Shown here: piece after piece, positions 51,868 to 60,873 of the stretch
How positions within the stretch are numbered: the first letter of the stretch is position 1
How the letters are laid out: the number at the start of each line of letters is the position of its first letter
Assembly: GCA_965261455.1 (NCBI GenBank)
Contig: OZ253453.1
Coordinates: 2,480,001 to 2,544,000, forward strand
DNA length: 64,000 nucleotides
Source: DAOUKH01 sp965261455
GTDB lineage: Bacteria > Chloroflexota > Dehalococcoidia > SHYB01
Reading direction: 5' to 3'
The notes under the pieces: generated by a model
What the model was told of the DNA's origin: nothing
Database searches by the model: none
What the model saw: the letters and a program-made list of their open reading frames with translations, nothing else
Made by a program: the position numbers and the translations under genes

Positions 51868-52905
51868 ATGAAAGCGACCTACATCACCGAGTTCGGCGGC
51901 CCCGAAGTCCTCACCTACGGCGACGTCGCCGATCCCGAGATCGGGGCCGGTGACGTGTTGGTCCGTGTGAAGGCGACCGCCCTGAACCACCTCGACGTCT
52001 GGCGCCGCGCCGGTCAGCGTGGCACTACGTCCACCCTCGACGAGCCGTTCATCCTCGGCTGCGACATCGCCGGCGAGATTGCGGCAACGGGCGCGAACGC
52101 CACCGGTTTTTCCCCCGGCGACCGCGTGGTGGTGAATCCGGGGGTCATCCCCCCCGAGGACCACAAGATCTACGCGGGGCGCGAGACCATGTCTCCCCGC
52201 TACGCCATGATCGGCGCTGCGCGCAACGGCGGCTACGCCCAGTACGTCCAGGTGCCCGCCGAGAACGCGCACGCGGTGACCCGCGAGGGCTCTTGGGAGG
52301 AGCTCGCGGCCCTTCCCCTCACCATGCTCACCGCCTGGCACATGCTCATCGGCCTCACCAAGCTCAAGGCGGGCGAGACGGTGCTGATCCAGGCCGTCGG
52401 CTCCGGAGTCGGCACGGCGGCGCTGCAGATCGCGAAGCTCGTCGGCGCGACTACCATCGTCACCGCCAGCATGGACTCGAAGTTGGACCGCGCCAAGAAG
52501 ATGGGCGCCGATCATCTCATCAACTACCAAGAGAAGGACTTCGCCGCCGAGGTGAAGGAGATCACCGGCGGTCAAGGCGTGGACGTCGTGTTCGACCACA
52601 TCGGCGCGTCGACATTCGCCGGCAACGTCCGCAGCCTGGCGATGGGCGGACGCTACGTAAATTGCGGCGTCACCAGCGGCCACAAGGCCGAGCTGCACAT
52701 CGGTCAGCTTTTCACCAAGCAGATCACGCTCCACGGCTCCTTCATGGGGACCAACGACGACATGCGGCACGTCATGCGCCTGGTGAATCAGGGCAAGCTC
52801 CACGGCGTCGTCGACCAGGTCTTTCCGCTCGAAGAGGCCCGCAAGGCCCACGAGGCGATGGAGGACCGCAACGTCTTCGGCAAGCTGGTTCTCCAAGTCC
52901 CTTAG
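51868..52905 (+). CDS. Zinc-type alcohol dehydrogenase-like/quinone oxidoreductase (MDR family)
   Basis: 345 residues. MKATYITEFGGPEVLTYGDV is the quinone-oxidoreductase-type start; ALNHLDVWRRAGQ, GCDIAGEIAATG and the nucleotide loop AVGSGVGTAALQIAKLVGA follow. The catalytic-zinc cysteine of true alcohol dehydrogenases is present only as the Cys in LGCDIAG, and the structural-zinc Cys cluster is missing. It reduces a quinone or enone with NADPH. GAGAGGAAAT precedes the ATG; it sits 34 nt after gltB and may be read through from the glnA operon. Confidence 0.85.
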   Translation: MKATYITEFGGPEVLTYGDVADPEIGAGDVLVRVKATALNHLDVWRRAGQRGTTSTLDEPFILGCDIAGEIAATGANATGFSPGDRVVVNPGVIPPEDHKIYAGRETMSPRYAMIGAARNGGYAQYVQVPAENAHAVTREGSWEELAALPLTMLTAWHMLIGLTKLKAGETVLIQAVGSGVGTAALQIAKLVGATTIVTASMDSKLDRAKKMGADHLINYQEKDFAAEVKEITGGQGVDVVFDHIGASTFAGNVRSLAMGGRYVNCGVTSGHKAELHIGQLFTKQITLHGSFMGTNDDMRHVMRLVNQGKLHGVVDQVFPLEEARKAHEAMEDRNVFGKLVLQVP

Positions 52906-52977
52906 CCGCATTCGACCGGAGTGAAGGCGTTGAGTCGGCGCGTCGCGTAGACGGGCGGGCCGGAAAGGCGGGCGGGT

Positions 52978-53940
<963 letters not shown>

Positions 53941-54025
53941 CCGCGGCGCCGCGGCATTGACCCGCCGCCCGCCACGGCTACACTACACCCTCGCACATCT
54001 CGAACTCGGAAGGGAGCGCGCGCGC

Positions 54026-54535
54026 ATGGGCTTTGGCGTCATCGAAATCGATCATGGATGGATGGGCTATGTGTACTCCGAACGGGGCCTGTCGCGGCTC
54101 ACGCTGCCCTGCGATAGCCGCCAAGAGGCGTTCGATGAACTGGGCGCGGACGTGTTCGCAGCCGGCGGCGTGGAAGACGCCGCCGCCGTCGGCCTGCTCA
54201 CCGCCTTTCTCAAAGCCTACTTCGACGGCCGCCCCGCCAACGCCGCGCCCTTCACGCTCGACTTGGCCGGTTACACCGAGTTCCAGACCCAGGTGCTTGA
54301 GCGCGTGCGCGACATACCGCGCGGCGAGGTGCTCAGCTATGGGCAGGTCGCTGCCGAGGTGGGGCGTCCCGCCGCGGCGCGCGCCGTCGGCGCCACGATG
54401 GCGGCCAACCCCGTCTGTGTGATCATCCCCTGCCACCGTGTCGTCGCTGCCGACGGCGGGCTCGGCGGCTACGGCGGCGGCTTATCCATGAAGCGCCGTA
54501 TGCTGGAGATGGAGGGCGCGCTGCCCCCGGGCTGA
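54026..54535 (+). CDS. Methylated-DNA-[protein]-cysteine S-methyltransferase
   Basis: 169 residues. The active site IIPCHRVVAADGGLGGYGGGL contains the methyl-acceptor Cys, and DIPRGEVLSYGQVAAEVGRPAAARAVGATMAANP is the DNA-recognition helix region. It repairs O6-alkylguanine by suicide transfer. ATG 54026 (GGGAGCG upstream) begins the usual N-terminus; the frame is open to 53957, but those residues are not family-like. Confidence 0.9.
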   Translation: MGFGVIEIDHGWMGYVYSERGLSRLTLPCDSRQEAFDELGADVFAAGGVEDAAAVGLLTAFLKAYFDGRPANAAPFTLDLAGYTEFQTQVLERVRDIPRGEVLSYGQVAAEVGRPAAARAVGATMAANPVCVIIPCHRVVAADGGLGGYGGGLSMKRRMLEMEGALPPG

Positions 54536-54548
54536 CCCGCCCCTTCCC

Positions 54549-54782
54549 CTACTCCAAGGGCTCGTCGGGGTCCCAGGGGCCGGTGAGTTCGGCGAGGAGG
54601 GCGAGGCTCTCTGCCTCGCGGTTGTCGGGGACCATGACCCGTACCGGTGTGACGCCTGACCCAGCGTAGACCGCGAGCGTCGCGGTGCGCACGTGTGCCG
54701 GGATGCCGTTGTTCCGCAGGAGCTGGGCGATCACTTCGCCCATAGGCTCGTTCGGCGCGGTTGTGACGGTGGTCCAGTCCAT
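54549..54782 (-). CDS. DUF2007-like small protein
   Basis: 77 residues. MDWTTVTTAPNEPMGEVIAQLLRNNGIPAHVRT followed by VRVMVPDNREAESLALLAEL fits the DUF2007 putative signal-transducing family, which has a ferredoxin-like fold. Function unknown. The ATG abuts the upstream TAG with no gap, so translation is coupled to the DUF3291/ABM-like gene. It converges on the methyltransferase gene. Confidence 0.75.
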   Translation of the reverse strand: MDWTTVTTAPNEPMGEVIAQLLRNNGIPAHVRTATLAVYAGSGVTPVRVMVPDNREAESLALLAELTGPWDPDEPLE

Positions 54783-55187
54783 CTATCCGCCTCCTTCGCC
54801 GCCGTGTCGGACGGCGGTGGGATGTTCGAGCTGCCGCGCCGCCTCCGCCCAACCGGGGCGGGCGTCGCCGCTCGACCACTCGGTGAAGGCGCCGAACTCC
54901 ACCCACGCATCGAAGCGTTGGATGGCCTCGGCGTGGGCCTCGCCCGTGAGGAACGGGAGCATCGATTCGCGGTCCCGCCACACCGTCAGCGTGCGGAAGC
55001 GCCGCGTAAAGAACCGCGCGGTAAGCGCATACCTGATGAGTCCGGGAGTCCGGTCGAGTTGTTCGGCGATACGATAGTTGAGCTTGATGAAGGGGAAGAT
55101 CTCGCGGTAGCGGTTGAGGCGCAGCACCGTCGCGACGCAGAAGAACTCGTGCCCCGGCTCCTCTCCGCCGACCTCGACCCAACGCAT
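54783..55187 (-). CDS. ABM/DUF3291-like small protein
   Basis: 134 residues. ARFFTRRFRTLTVWRDRESMLPFLTGEAHAEAIQRF matches the monooxygenase-like (ABM) dimeric alpha+beta barrel family with the typical TLTVW..ES and AH segments. No cofactor is needed in many members. It begins three nt after dnaE, so it is likely a downstream gene of the dnaE transcript. Actual substrate unknown. Confidence 0.7.
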   Translation of the reverse strand: MRWVEVGGEEPGHEFFCVATVLRLNRYREIFPFIKLNYRIAEQLDRTPGLIRYALTARFFTRRFRTLTVWRDRESMLPFLTGEAHAEAIQRFDAWVEFGAFTEWSSGDARPGWAEAARQLEHPTAVRHGGEGGG

Positions 55188-55190
55188 GCC

Positions 55191-58100
55191 CTAGACCAGC
55201 CGGACGGCGCGCTCGCCGACCAGGGCCGTGAGGCGTTGGAGCAGCAAGTCGTCGCAGGTGACGGTGAGCGGCATTTCGAGTTCGCTGCGGCGACCTCGGC
55301 TGGCCACGTAGAGGCGCACGGGGCTCTTGCCGCTGTGCGACTTGAGGGTCTCGAGGAGCGCGTTGAAGCGGGCGAGGTCGGCGCGCTCGTCGTCGGTCTC
55401 TTCCAGCGTGACTTGCAGGGTACGGACAATGGCCGGCAACGGCGCGGGCGCATCGGGCTCGGCGACGGATGGCGGTTCGGCCATCGGCGCGGGCGGCTCG
55501 GGGCTGGCGGCCGGCCCCGCGAAGGACTCGCCGTCGAGGACAACGGGCGGTGGCTCGGCGGGAGGGGGCTCGGGCTGCCCCCCATTGACCCCCTCTCCCG
55601 GAAGGCGCTCGGTCGGCGCCTCTCTTACCCCCTCTCCCTGAGGGGGAGGGTTGGGGTCAGGGCCGGGGTGGGCGGGTGAGCTCTCTTCGCGCTCGGTGGG
55701 GGACTCGCCGGCGCGGCGCGCTACGTCCTCTGCCGCGCGCACAACGTCGAAGGGGGCCTCCTCAATGGGCGCTGGAGGCTCGTCCCCCGGCTCGTCGTCC
55801 CGTGGACGGCCCGCGTAGCGGCCGCGGGCCGCTTCGAAGCTTTCGGCGGTGTCGCACGACATCGAGGCGCGGTCCTCCCGCACCCGGACCTTGCCCGAGG
55901 CGACGATCATCTCGTCCATCTCCCAAAGGTGCGCCGTCTTTTCGTAGACGTTGGGCCAGACGGCGACCTCTAGGCTTCCTTGGAAATCTTCCACTAGGGC
56001 GATGGCGAAGGGACGGTTGTCGCGCCGCGTGGTCATCATGCGCACCGACGTGACCCGGCCCGCGATAGTGATCGTCTCGCCCTCCATTTCGTTGTCGACT
56101 TGCCGTGAGGGGGTGACGACCGACGAGCCCAGCGCCCGGTAGATGTCGAGCAGCGGGTCCTCGCTGAGCGCGACGCCGAGCCCCTCGCGCTCCCACTCGG
56201 CGCATTGCCGCTTGCCAATCTGGTCGCCTTCAAGCTCGATGGTGGGTATCGGGATGGCGACCTCGTCGCCGAAGAGGTCGAACATGGTGGACTGGCCCTC
56301 GTCGCGTATGCGGGCCTGCTCGTTGGCGATGGAGATGATGCGGTCGAGGCTATCGAGGAGCGCGCCTCGCCCGCCGAAGCGGTCGAGCGCGCCAACCTTG
56401 ATGAGCGACTCGACGGTGCGGCGGTTGAGGCAGCGGGCCGGCGCGCGGCGGCAGAAGTCGGCGATGTCGACGAAGGCGCCGTGCTCGCGCTGCTCCTCGA
56501 CCAGCGGGGCCACGGCGGACTCGCCCACGTTCTTCACCGCGGCGAGGCCGTAGCGGATCGCGGGGCGGCCTCCCTCGTCGCGCTGGATGGAGAAGCCGGT
56601 GCTCGGCTGGCTGATATCAGGAGGGAGGACGTCGATTTCTAGGCGGCGGCATTCGGCTATGGTGGTTGTTACTTTCTCGGTGTCCTTGAAGCAGGTTAGC
56701 AATGCTGCCATATATTCAACGCCGTAGTTGGCCTTAAAATAGGCGGTCCAGTAGGCAATTAGGGCATAACTGACGCTATGGGCCTTGTTAAAGGCGTATC
56801 CGGCGAAGGGTTCGATGAGTTCCCACACTTGGTTGGCTAGGGCGTTGTCGTAGCCTTGGGCTTGGGCGCCTTTGAGGAAGTTGGACTGTTCTTCCTGCAT
56901 GAGGGCGGCGATCTTCTTGCCCATGGCTTTGCGGACGATGTCGGCTTGGCCGAGGGTGTAGCCGGCGAATTGCTGGAGGATGAGGAGGACCTGGTCTTGG
57001 TAGACGATGATGCCGTAGGTCTCTTCGAGGACGTCTTCGAGGATGGGGTGGGGGTATTGGACGGCGCGCTTGCCGCGCTTGGAGTCGATGAAGTTGGGGA
57101 TCTGCTCGATGGGGCCGGGGCGGTAGAGGGCGATCATGGCGGAGAGATCGCCGAGGGACGAGGGCTTGAGCTCCTTGATGTAGCGGCGCATGCCGGTGCT
57201 TTCGAGCTGGAAGATGCCGGTGGTCTCGCCGGAGGCTAGGAGGGCGAAGGTGGCCTCGTCCTCCAGGGTGAGGCCGTGGAGATCGATCTCCTCGCCGCGG
57301 GCGTCCTTGATGAAGGCGATGGCGCGCTGGAGGATCTGGAGGTTGACGAGGCCGAGGAAGTCCATCTTGAGGAGGCCGAGCCTGGCGATGTCGTCCATGG
57401 CGAACTGGGTGATGGCGATGCCGCCCTCGGTGCCGTCCTTGGGGCGGGCGAGGGGGACGTAGTCGATGAGGGGTTCGTCGGCGATGACGACGCCGGCGGC
57501 GTGGGTGCCGTAGCTGCGGCTGACGCCCTCGAGGTTTCTGCCTGTTTCGACAAGTTTGCGCACCCGGTCGTCTTCCTCGTACCGGGTGCGGAATTCGTCG
57601 ATGTTCTCGATTGCGAGGTCGATGCTCCAGCTCATTATTTCGCCTTTTTCGCCCTTGCGGTAGCCGGGGGGAATAAGGCGGGCGAGGCTGTCGACCTCGC
57701 CGTAGGGCATGCCGAGGACGCGGCCGGTGTCGCGGAGGGCGGCCTTGGCGCCGAGGGTGCCGAAGGTGATGATCTGGGCGACGCGGTCGGCGCCGTAGCG
57801 GCGGACGACGTAGTCGATGACCTCGTCGCGGCGGTCGTCCTGGAAGTCCATGTCGATATCGGGCATTTCCTTGCGCTCGATGTTGAGGAAGCGCTCGAAG
57901 ACGAGGCGGTAGCGCATGGGGTCGATGTTGGTGACGCCGAGGGTGTAGAGGACGAGGCTGGCGGCGGCGCTGCCGCGGACACCGTAGAGGATGCCGCTGT
58001 TGCGGGTGAAGTCGAGGATGTCCCAGACGACGAGGAAGTAGTCGGGGAAGTTCGTCTTGCGGATCACGTCGAGCTCGTAGGCGAGGCGGCGTTCGAGCTC

Positions 58101-59084
58101 GTCGGTGACGTTGGGGTAGCGGCGGGCGAGGCCCTCGCGGCAGAGGCCGGAGAGGTACTCGAAGGCGTCGCCGCCGCCGGGGACGGGGTAGCGGGGCAGG
58201 TGCGCCGTGGAGAAGTCGATGGAGACGTCGCAGGCGTCGGCGATGCGGCGCGTCGTCTCGATGGCCTCGGGGAGGTCGCGGAAGAGCTCGGCCATCTCGT
58301 CGCCGTCCTTTAGGAAGTAGGAGGCGTCGGACATCTTCAGACGGTCCTCTTGGTCGACGGTGGTGTTGGTCTGGATGGCGAGGAGGACGTCCTGGGTGGC
58401 GTGCTCGTGGCCGTGGACGTAGTGGACGTCGTTGGTGGCGACGATGGGGATGTCGAGGGCGCGGCTCATCTCGACGAGCTTGACGTTGACCTGGTCGAGC
58501 TCGGGCATGTTGCCGTGGCGCTGGAGCTCGAGGTAGAAGCCGGCCATGCGCTCCTTGAACCACAGGGCGGCGTTGCGGGCGTCGTCGTCGCGGCCGTCGC
58601 GGAGGAAGCGGGGGATCTCGCCGTTGAGGCAGCCGGAGAAGGCGATCACGCCCTCGCCGTGCTCCTCCAAGAGCTCGCGGTCGATGCGGGGCTTGTAGTA
58701 GTAGCCCTCGAGCTGGGCCTTGGTGGCGAGGTTGAGCAGGTTGCGGTAGCCGGTCTGGTCCTTGGCGAGCAGGGTGAGGTGGTAGGGCTTCTTGGCGTCG
58801 GACAGGCGGTCGCGGCGGCTGGCGGTGGCGAGGTAGGCCTCCATGCCGATGATGGGCTTGATGTCGGCGGCGCGGGCCTTGCGGTAGAACTCGACGATGG
58901 CGTGGAGGACGCCGTGGTCGGTGAGGCCGATGGAGTCCATGCCGAGGGCCTGGGCCCGCTCGATGAGCTGATCGATGCGGCAGAGGCCGTCGAGCAGGCT
59001 GTACTCGCTGTGGAGGTGGAGGTGGGTGAACGGCGTGGGCACGTTCGCGGGGGCCTCGGGGGGAGTGAGGGGGCATTCTAACAT
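55191..59084 (-). CDS. dnaE: DNA polymerase III alpha subunit
   Basis: 1297 residues. Domains in order: PHP (HLHSEYSLLDG near residue 23, GLTDHGVLHAIVEFY), palm with the catalytic pair in PDIDMDFQDDRRDEV (about residue 407), fingers and beta-binding region (SYGTHAAGVVI, RPGPIEQIPNFI), tandem HhH, OB domain (ITIAGRVTSVRMMTTRRDN near residue 1000) and a C-terminal tail. The tail contains a low-complexity Pro/Glu insert of about 85 residues that includes a translated copy of the dispersed repeat. ATG 59084 is the annotated start, but a TAGAAT -10 box at 59075-59080 lies downstream of it, so GTG 59042 (VPTPFTHLHLHS) may be the real one. Confidence 0.94.
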   Translation of the reverse strand: MLECPLTPPEAPANVPTPFTHLHLHSEYSLLDGLCRIDQLIERAQALGMDSIGLTDHGVLHAIVEFYRKARAADIKPIIGMEAYLATASRRDRLSDAKKPYHLTLLAKDQTGYRNLLNLATKAQLEGYYYKPRIDRELLEEHGEGVIAFSGCLNGEIPRFLRDGRDDDARNAALWFKERMAGFYLELQRHGNMPELDQVNVKLVEMSRALDIPIVATNDVHYVHGHEHATQDVLLAIQTNTTVDQEDRLKMSDASYFLKDGDEMAELFRDLPEAIETTRRIADACDVSIDFSTAHLPRYPVPGGGDAFEYLSGLCREGLARRYPNVTDELERRLAYELDVIRKTNFPDYFLVVWDILDFTRNSGILYGVRGSAAASLVLYTLGVTNIDPMRYRLVFERFLNIERKEMPDIDMDFQDDRRDEVIDYVVRRYGADRVAQIITFGTLGAKAALRDTGRVLGMPYGEVDSLARLIPPGYRKGEKGEIMSWSIDLAIENIDEFRTRYEEDDRVRKLVETGRNLEGVSRSYGTHAAGVVIADEPLIDYVPLARPKDGTEGGIAITQFAMDDIARLGLLKMDFLGLVNLQILQRAIAFIKDARGEEIDLHGLTLEDEATFALLASGETTGIFQLESTGMRRYIKELKPSSLGDLSAMIALYRPGPIEQIPNFIDSKRGKRAVQYPHPILEDVLEETYGIIVYQDQVLLILQQFAGYTLGQADIVRKAMGKKIAALMQEEQSNFLKGAQAQGYDNALANQVWELIEPFAGYAFNKAHSVSYALIAYWTAYFKANYGVEYMAALLTCFKDTEKVTTTIAECRRLEIDVLPPDISQPSTGFSIQRDEGGRPAIRYGLAAVKNVGESAVAPLVEEQREHGAFVDIADFCRRAPARCLNRRTVESLIKVGALDRFGGRGALLDSLDRIISIANEQARIRDEGQSTMFDLFGDEVAIPIPTIELEGDQIGKRQCAEWEREGLGVALSEDPLLDIYRALGSSVVTPSRQVDNEMEGETITIAGRVTSVRMMTTRRDNRPFAIALVEDFQGSLEVAVWPNVYEKTAHLWEMDEMIVASGKVRVREDRASMSCDTAESFEAARGRYAGRPRDDEPGDEPPAPIEEAPFDVVRAAEDVARRAGESPTEREESSPAHPGPDPNPPPQGEGVREAPTERLPGEGVNGGQPEPPPAEPPPVVLDGESFAGPAASPEPPAPMAEPPSVAEPDAPAPLPAIVRTLQVTLEETDDERADLARFNALLETLKSHSGKSPVRLYVASRGRRSELEMPLTVTCDDLLLQRLTALVGERAVRLV
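55629..55665. repeat. Dispersed repeat copy inside dnaE
   Basis: CCCTCTCCCTGAGGGGGAGG, then GTTGGGGTCAGGG, lies in frame in dnaE and is translated as PDPNPPPQGEGV. Its hairpin and TTGGGGT tail match the intergenic copy at 19380-19425. It is flanked by low-complexity Pro-rich coding. Confidence 0.75.
59075..59080 (-). promoter_or_regulatory. -10 box TAGAAT for dnaE
   Basis: TAGAAT on the minus strand lies just inside the annotated dnaE ATG. If used, transcription begins near 59068 and the start codon must be downstream, most simply GTG 59042. Confidence 0.4.
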
Positions 59085-59128
59085 GTGGTGGGGTGTGGAT
59101 GGTGGGCGGCGGAGCCGCCGGTTGCTCT

Positions 59129-59625
59129 GCGCGCCTGACGGCGCGCCCCTCTCTCAGTCTCTCCCAGGGGGAGAGAGGTTTAAGGAGAGGTTTGAGAGGT
59201 GGATGGCCGTCCGGCCTCTCCCAGGGGTCCGGCCTCTCCCCCTTAGGGGGAGATTGAGAGAGGGCTGCGGAGCGATAGCGATCGCGTGCAGTCTTCTCTT
59301 GGGGTGGTGGTGGTTGTGGGGGTGGGGCGCCCAGAGGGCGCCTGCGCGCCTGACGGCGCGCCCCTCTCTCAGTCTCTCCCAGGGGGAGATGAGGTTTGAG
59401 AGGTGGACGCCCCCTCCGGTCTCTCCCAGGGGTCCGGCCTCTCCCCCTTTGGGGGAGATTGAGAGAGGGCTGCGGAGCGATAGCGATCGCGTGCAGTCTT
59501 CTCTTGGGGTGGTGGTGGTTGATGGTGGGCGGCTGCGCCGCTCTCTCTCTGCGCGCCTGACGGCGCGCCCCTCTCTCAGTCTCTCCCGGGGGGAGAGAGG
59601 TTTAAGGAGAGGTTTGAGAGGTGGA
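59129..59625. repeat. Tandem repeat field, left of the DUF559 gene
   Basis: Three units beginning GCGCGCCTGACGGCGCGCC at 59129, 59344 and 59551 (215 and 207 bp apart, the third incomplete). Each carries CTCTCTCAGTCTCTCCC-(A/G)GGGGGAGAG palindromes, then TTGAGAGGTGGA, and the first two share CTGCGGAGCGATAGCGATCG and a GGTGGTGGTGGTTG run. The 594 bp between dnaE and the DUF559 gene contain no other gene. Confidence 0.85.
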
Positions 59626-59678
59626 CGCCCCTCCGGGCTCTCCTCCCCGTGGCTGCGCAGCGATAGCGGACGCACGCG

Positions 59679-60020
59679 CTAGGGATCGTTGGGGAGTTTG
59701 GTGAGGATGTAGTCGGCGGCGGCGTGTGGGTCTTCTAGGAGTTCGGTGTTCCAGAGGCGTAGGACTTGGTAGCCGTTGGCGTTGAGCCAGGCGGTGCGTC
59801 TGGCCTCGTAGGGGGTTGGGTCCTGGTGCTGACCGCCGTCGAGTTCGATGATCAGGCGTTGGGTGGGGCAGAGGAAGTCGACGATGTAGCGGCCGAGGGG
59901 GACTTGGCGGCGGAATTTGTGGCCGCCGAGCCGCCGGGCGCGGAGGAGGGCCCAGAGGGCGCGTTCGGCGGCGGTCGAGTGGCTGCGGAGGTCGCGGGCG
60001 CGGGTTGTTAGGGTGGTCAT
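59679..60020 (-). CDS. DUF559 (very-short-patch-repair-like) endonuclease-fold protein
   Basis: 113 residues. An N-terminal RSHSTAAERALWALLRARRLGGHKFRRQVPLGRYIVDFLC leads to RLIIELDGGQHQDPTPYEARRTAWLNANGYQVLRLWNTEL. This is the DUF559 restriction-endonuclease-like fold with the E..D..ExDGxQH catalytic pattern complete. Relatives include Vsr-type nucleases. It is flanked on both sides by the same repeats, with no methylase or mismatch-repair partner next to it. ATG 60020 is taken as the start. A role in repeat mobility, repair or defence is possible but not shown. Confidence 0.9.
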   Translation of the reverse strand: MTTLTTRARDLRSHSTAAERALWALLRARRLGGHKFRRQVPLGRYIVDFLCPTQRLIIELDGGQHQDPTPYEARRTAWLNANGYQVLRLWNTELLEDPHAAADYILTKLPNDP

Positions 60021-60061
60021 GGGGGGATTGTAGGGTTGGGGGGAAGGGGCGGGTGTCGCAG

Positions 60062-60330
60062 CCCTCTCTCAGTCTCTCCCGGGGGGAGAGAGGTTTGAGG
60101 TTGGGCGCCTGGTGGCGCCGCTCTCTCTGCGCGCCTGACGGCGCGCCCCTCTCTCAGTCTCTCCCAGGGGGAGAGAGGTTTAAGAGGTGGACGCCCCTCT
60201 CTCAGTCTCTCCCGGGGGGAGAGAGGTTTGAGGTTGGGCGCCTGGCGGCGCCGCTCTCTCTGCGCGCCTGACGGCGCGCCCCTCTCTCAGTCTCTCCCGG
60301 GGGGAGAGAGGTTTAAGAGGTGGACGCCGC
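60062..60330. repeat. Tandem 133-bp duplication, right of the DUF559 gene
   Basis: Two consecutive units of exactly 133 bp (CCTCTCTCAG cores 60065 and 60198) with only about two differences. Each contains two CTCTCTCAGTCTCTCCC palindromes and one GCGCGCCTGACGGCGCGCC (60129, 60262). They are built from the same parts as the left field but in a different arrangement. Confidence 0.85.
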
Positions 60331-60509
60331 TCCCGTTGACTCCCGTTGACTTCTTGTGCTACTCTTATGTCGTCTCGCACGCGCGGGGTCATATTGTCTT
60401 ATGCCTTTGGCATCCCTACATAACCCACGGACCATCGTGACCCCCGCTTTCTTTTATTCCGCGCCCGCTCGCTCTTATGGAGAGAATGCGAATGCGGGCC
60501 GCGTACGGG

Positions 60510-60537
60510 TTGACACTTACGCTCAGGAGCCGATAAT
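60510..60537 (+). promoter_or_regulatory. Promoter of the surface-protein operon
   Basis: TTGACA (60510-60515), a 16-bp spacer and GATAAT (60532-60537). Transcription from here would produce a leader of about 330 nt before the surface-protein start. Confidence 0.55.
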
Positions 60538-60741
60538 GGATTGTGTGGGGCAGCGTACGCGCTCCGCTCATTTCTCCTTCTCTCCGACCGCTTGACACTT
60601 CAGATAACCTGAGTAACCGTAAGACCAGTCATTTCTTTATGTCGTTTTCACCGATTCCATACGTAGGCTCGCTCCCGACGCGGACATGTTCGCATGATGC
60701 CGCGCGAAAATTTGGGCGAAGTCAACAAAAAGGAGGTTGCG

Positions 60742-60789
60742 ATGGCTCCACGATGCCGCGGGAAGCCAGCTACTTGGACCGACGGGTAA
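60742..60789 (+). CDS. Candidate 15-residue leader peptide
   Basis: AAAAAGGAGG ends six bases before an ATG that opens MAPRCRGKPATWTDG and closes with TAA. This is one of the best Shine-Dalgarno sequences in the window, placed on a short ORF 85 nt upstream of the surface protein. A weak hairpin (60804-60819) and T-rich stretch follow, the layout of a leader-peptide attenuator. Chance occurrence cannot be excluded. Confidence 0.4.
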   Translation: MAPRCRGKPATWTDG

Positions 60790-60873
60790 GCGCTCAGGCG
60801 CACGGGCCAGGATGGGCCCTCGCGGCTTCTTTCTCTTTGAAGCAACCTGAGTCACACTACGAAAGGAGCAAGG

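Larger units (their letters stand above)
60331..60873. other. Long regulatory region before the surface-protein operon
   Basis: About 540 bp without a conventional gene, less GC-rich than its surroundings. It contains a promoter (60510-60537), a second TTGACA at 60592-60597 without a good -10 box, a 15-codon leader ORF with an excellent ribosome site (60742-60789), a small GGGCC/GGCCC hairpin at 60804-60819 followed by T-rich sequence, and two copies of AACCTGAGT (near 60607 and 60844). Confidence 0.5.

Noticed and set aside
59129..60330. CRISPR array
   Set aside because: The repeats are palindromic and nested in long tandem units without regular, unique spacers, and no cas gene is near.
59085..60340. 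Insertion sequence
   Set aside because: The only gene is a DUF559 endonuclease-fold protein; there is no transposase and no terminal inverted repeats with target duplication that I could define.
60660..60870. Cyclic-di-GMP riboswitch upstream of the surface protein
   Set aside because: The GGCAAACC and GACGCAAAGCC landmarks are missing; only a short ORF and a weak hairpin can be supported.
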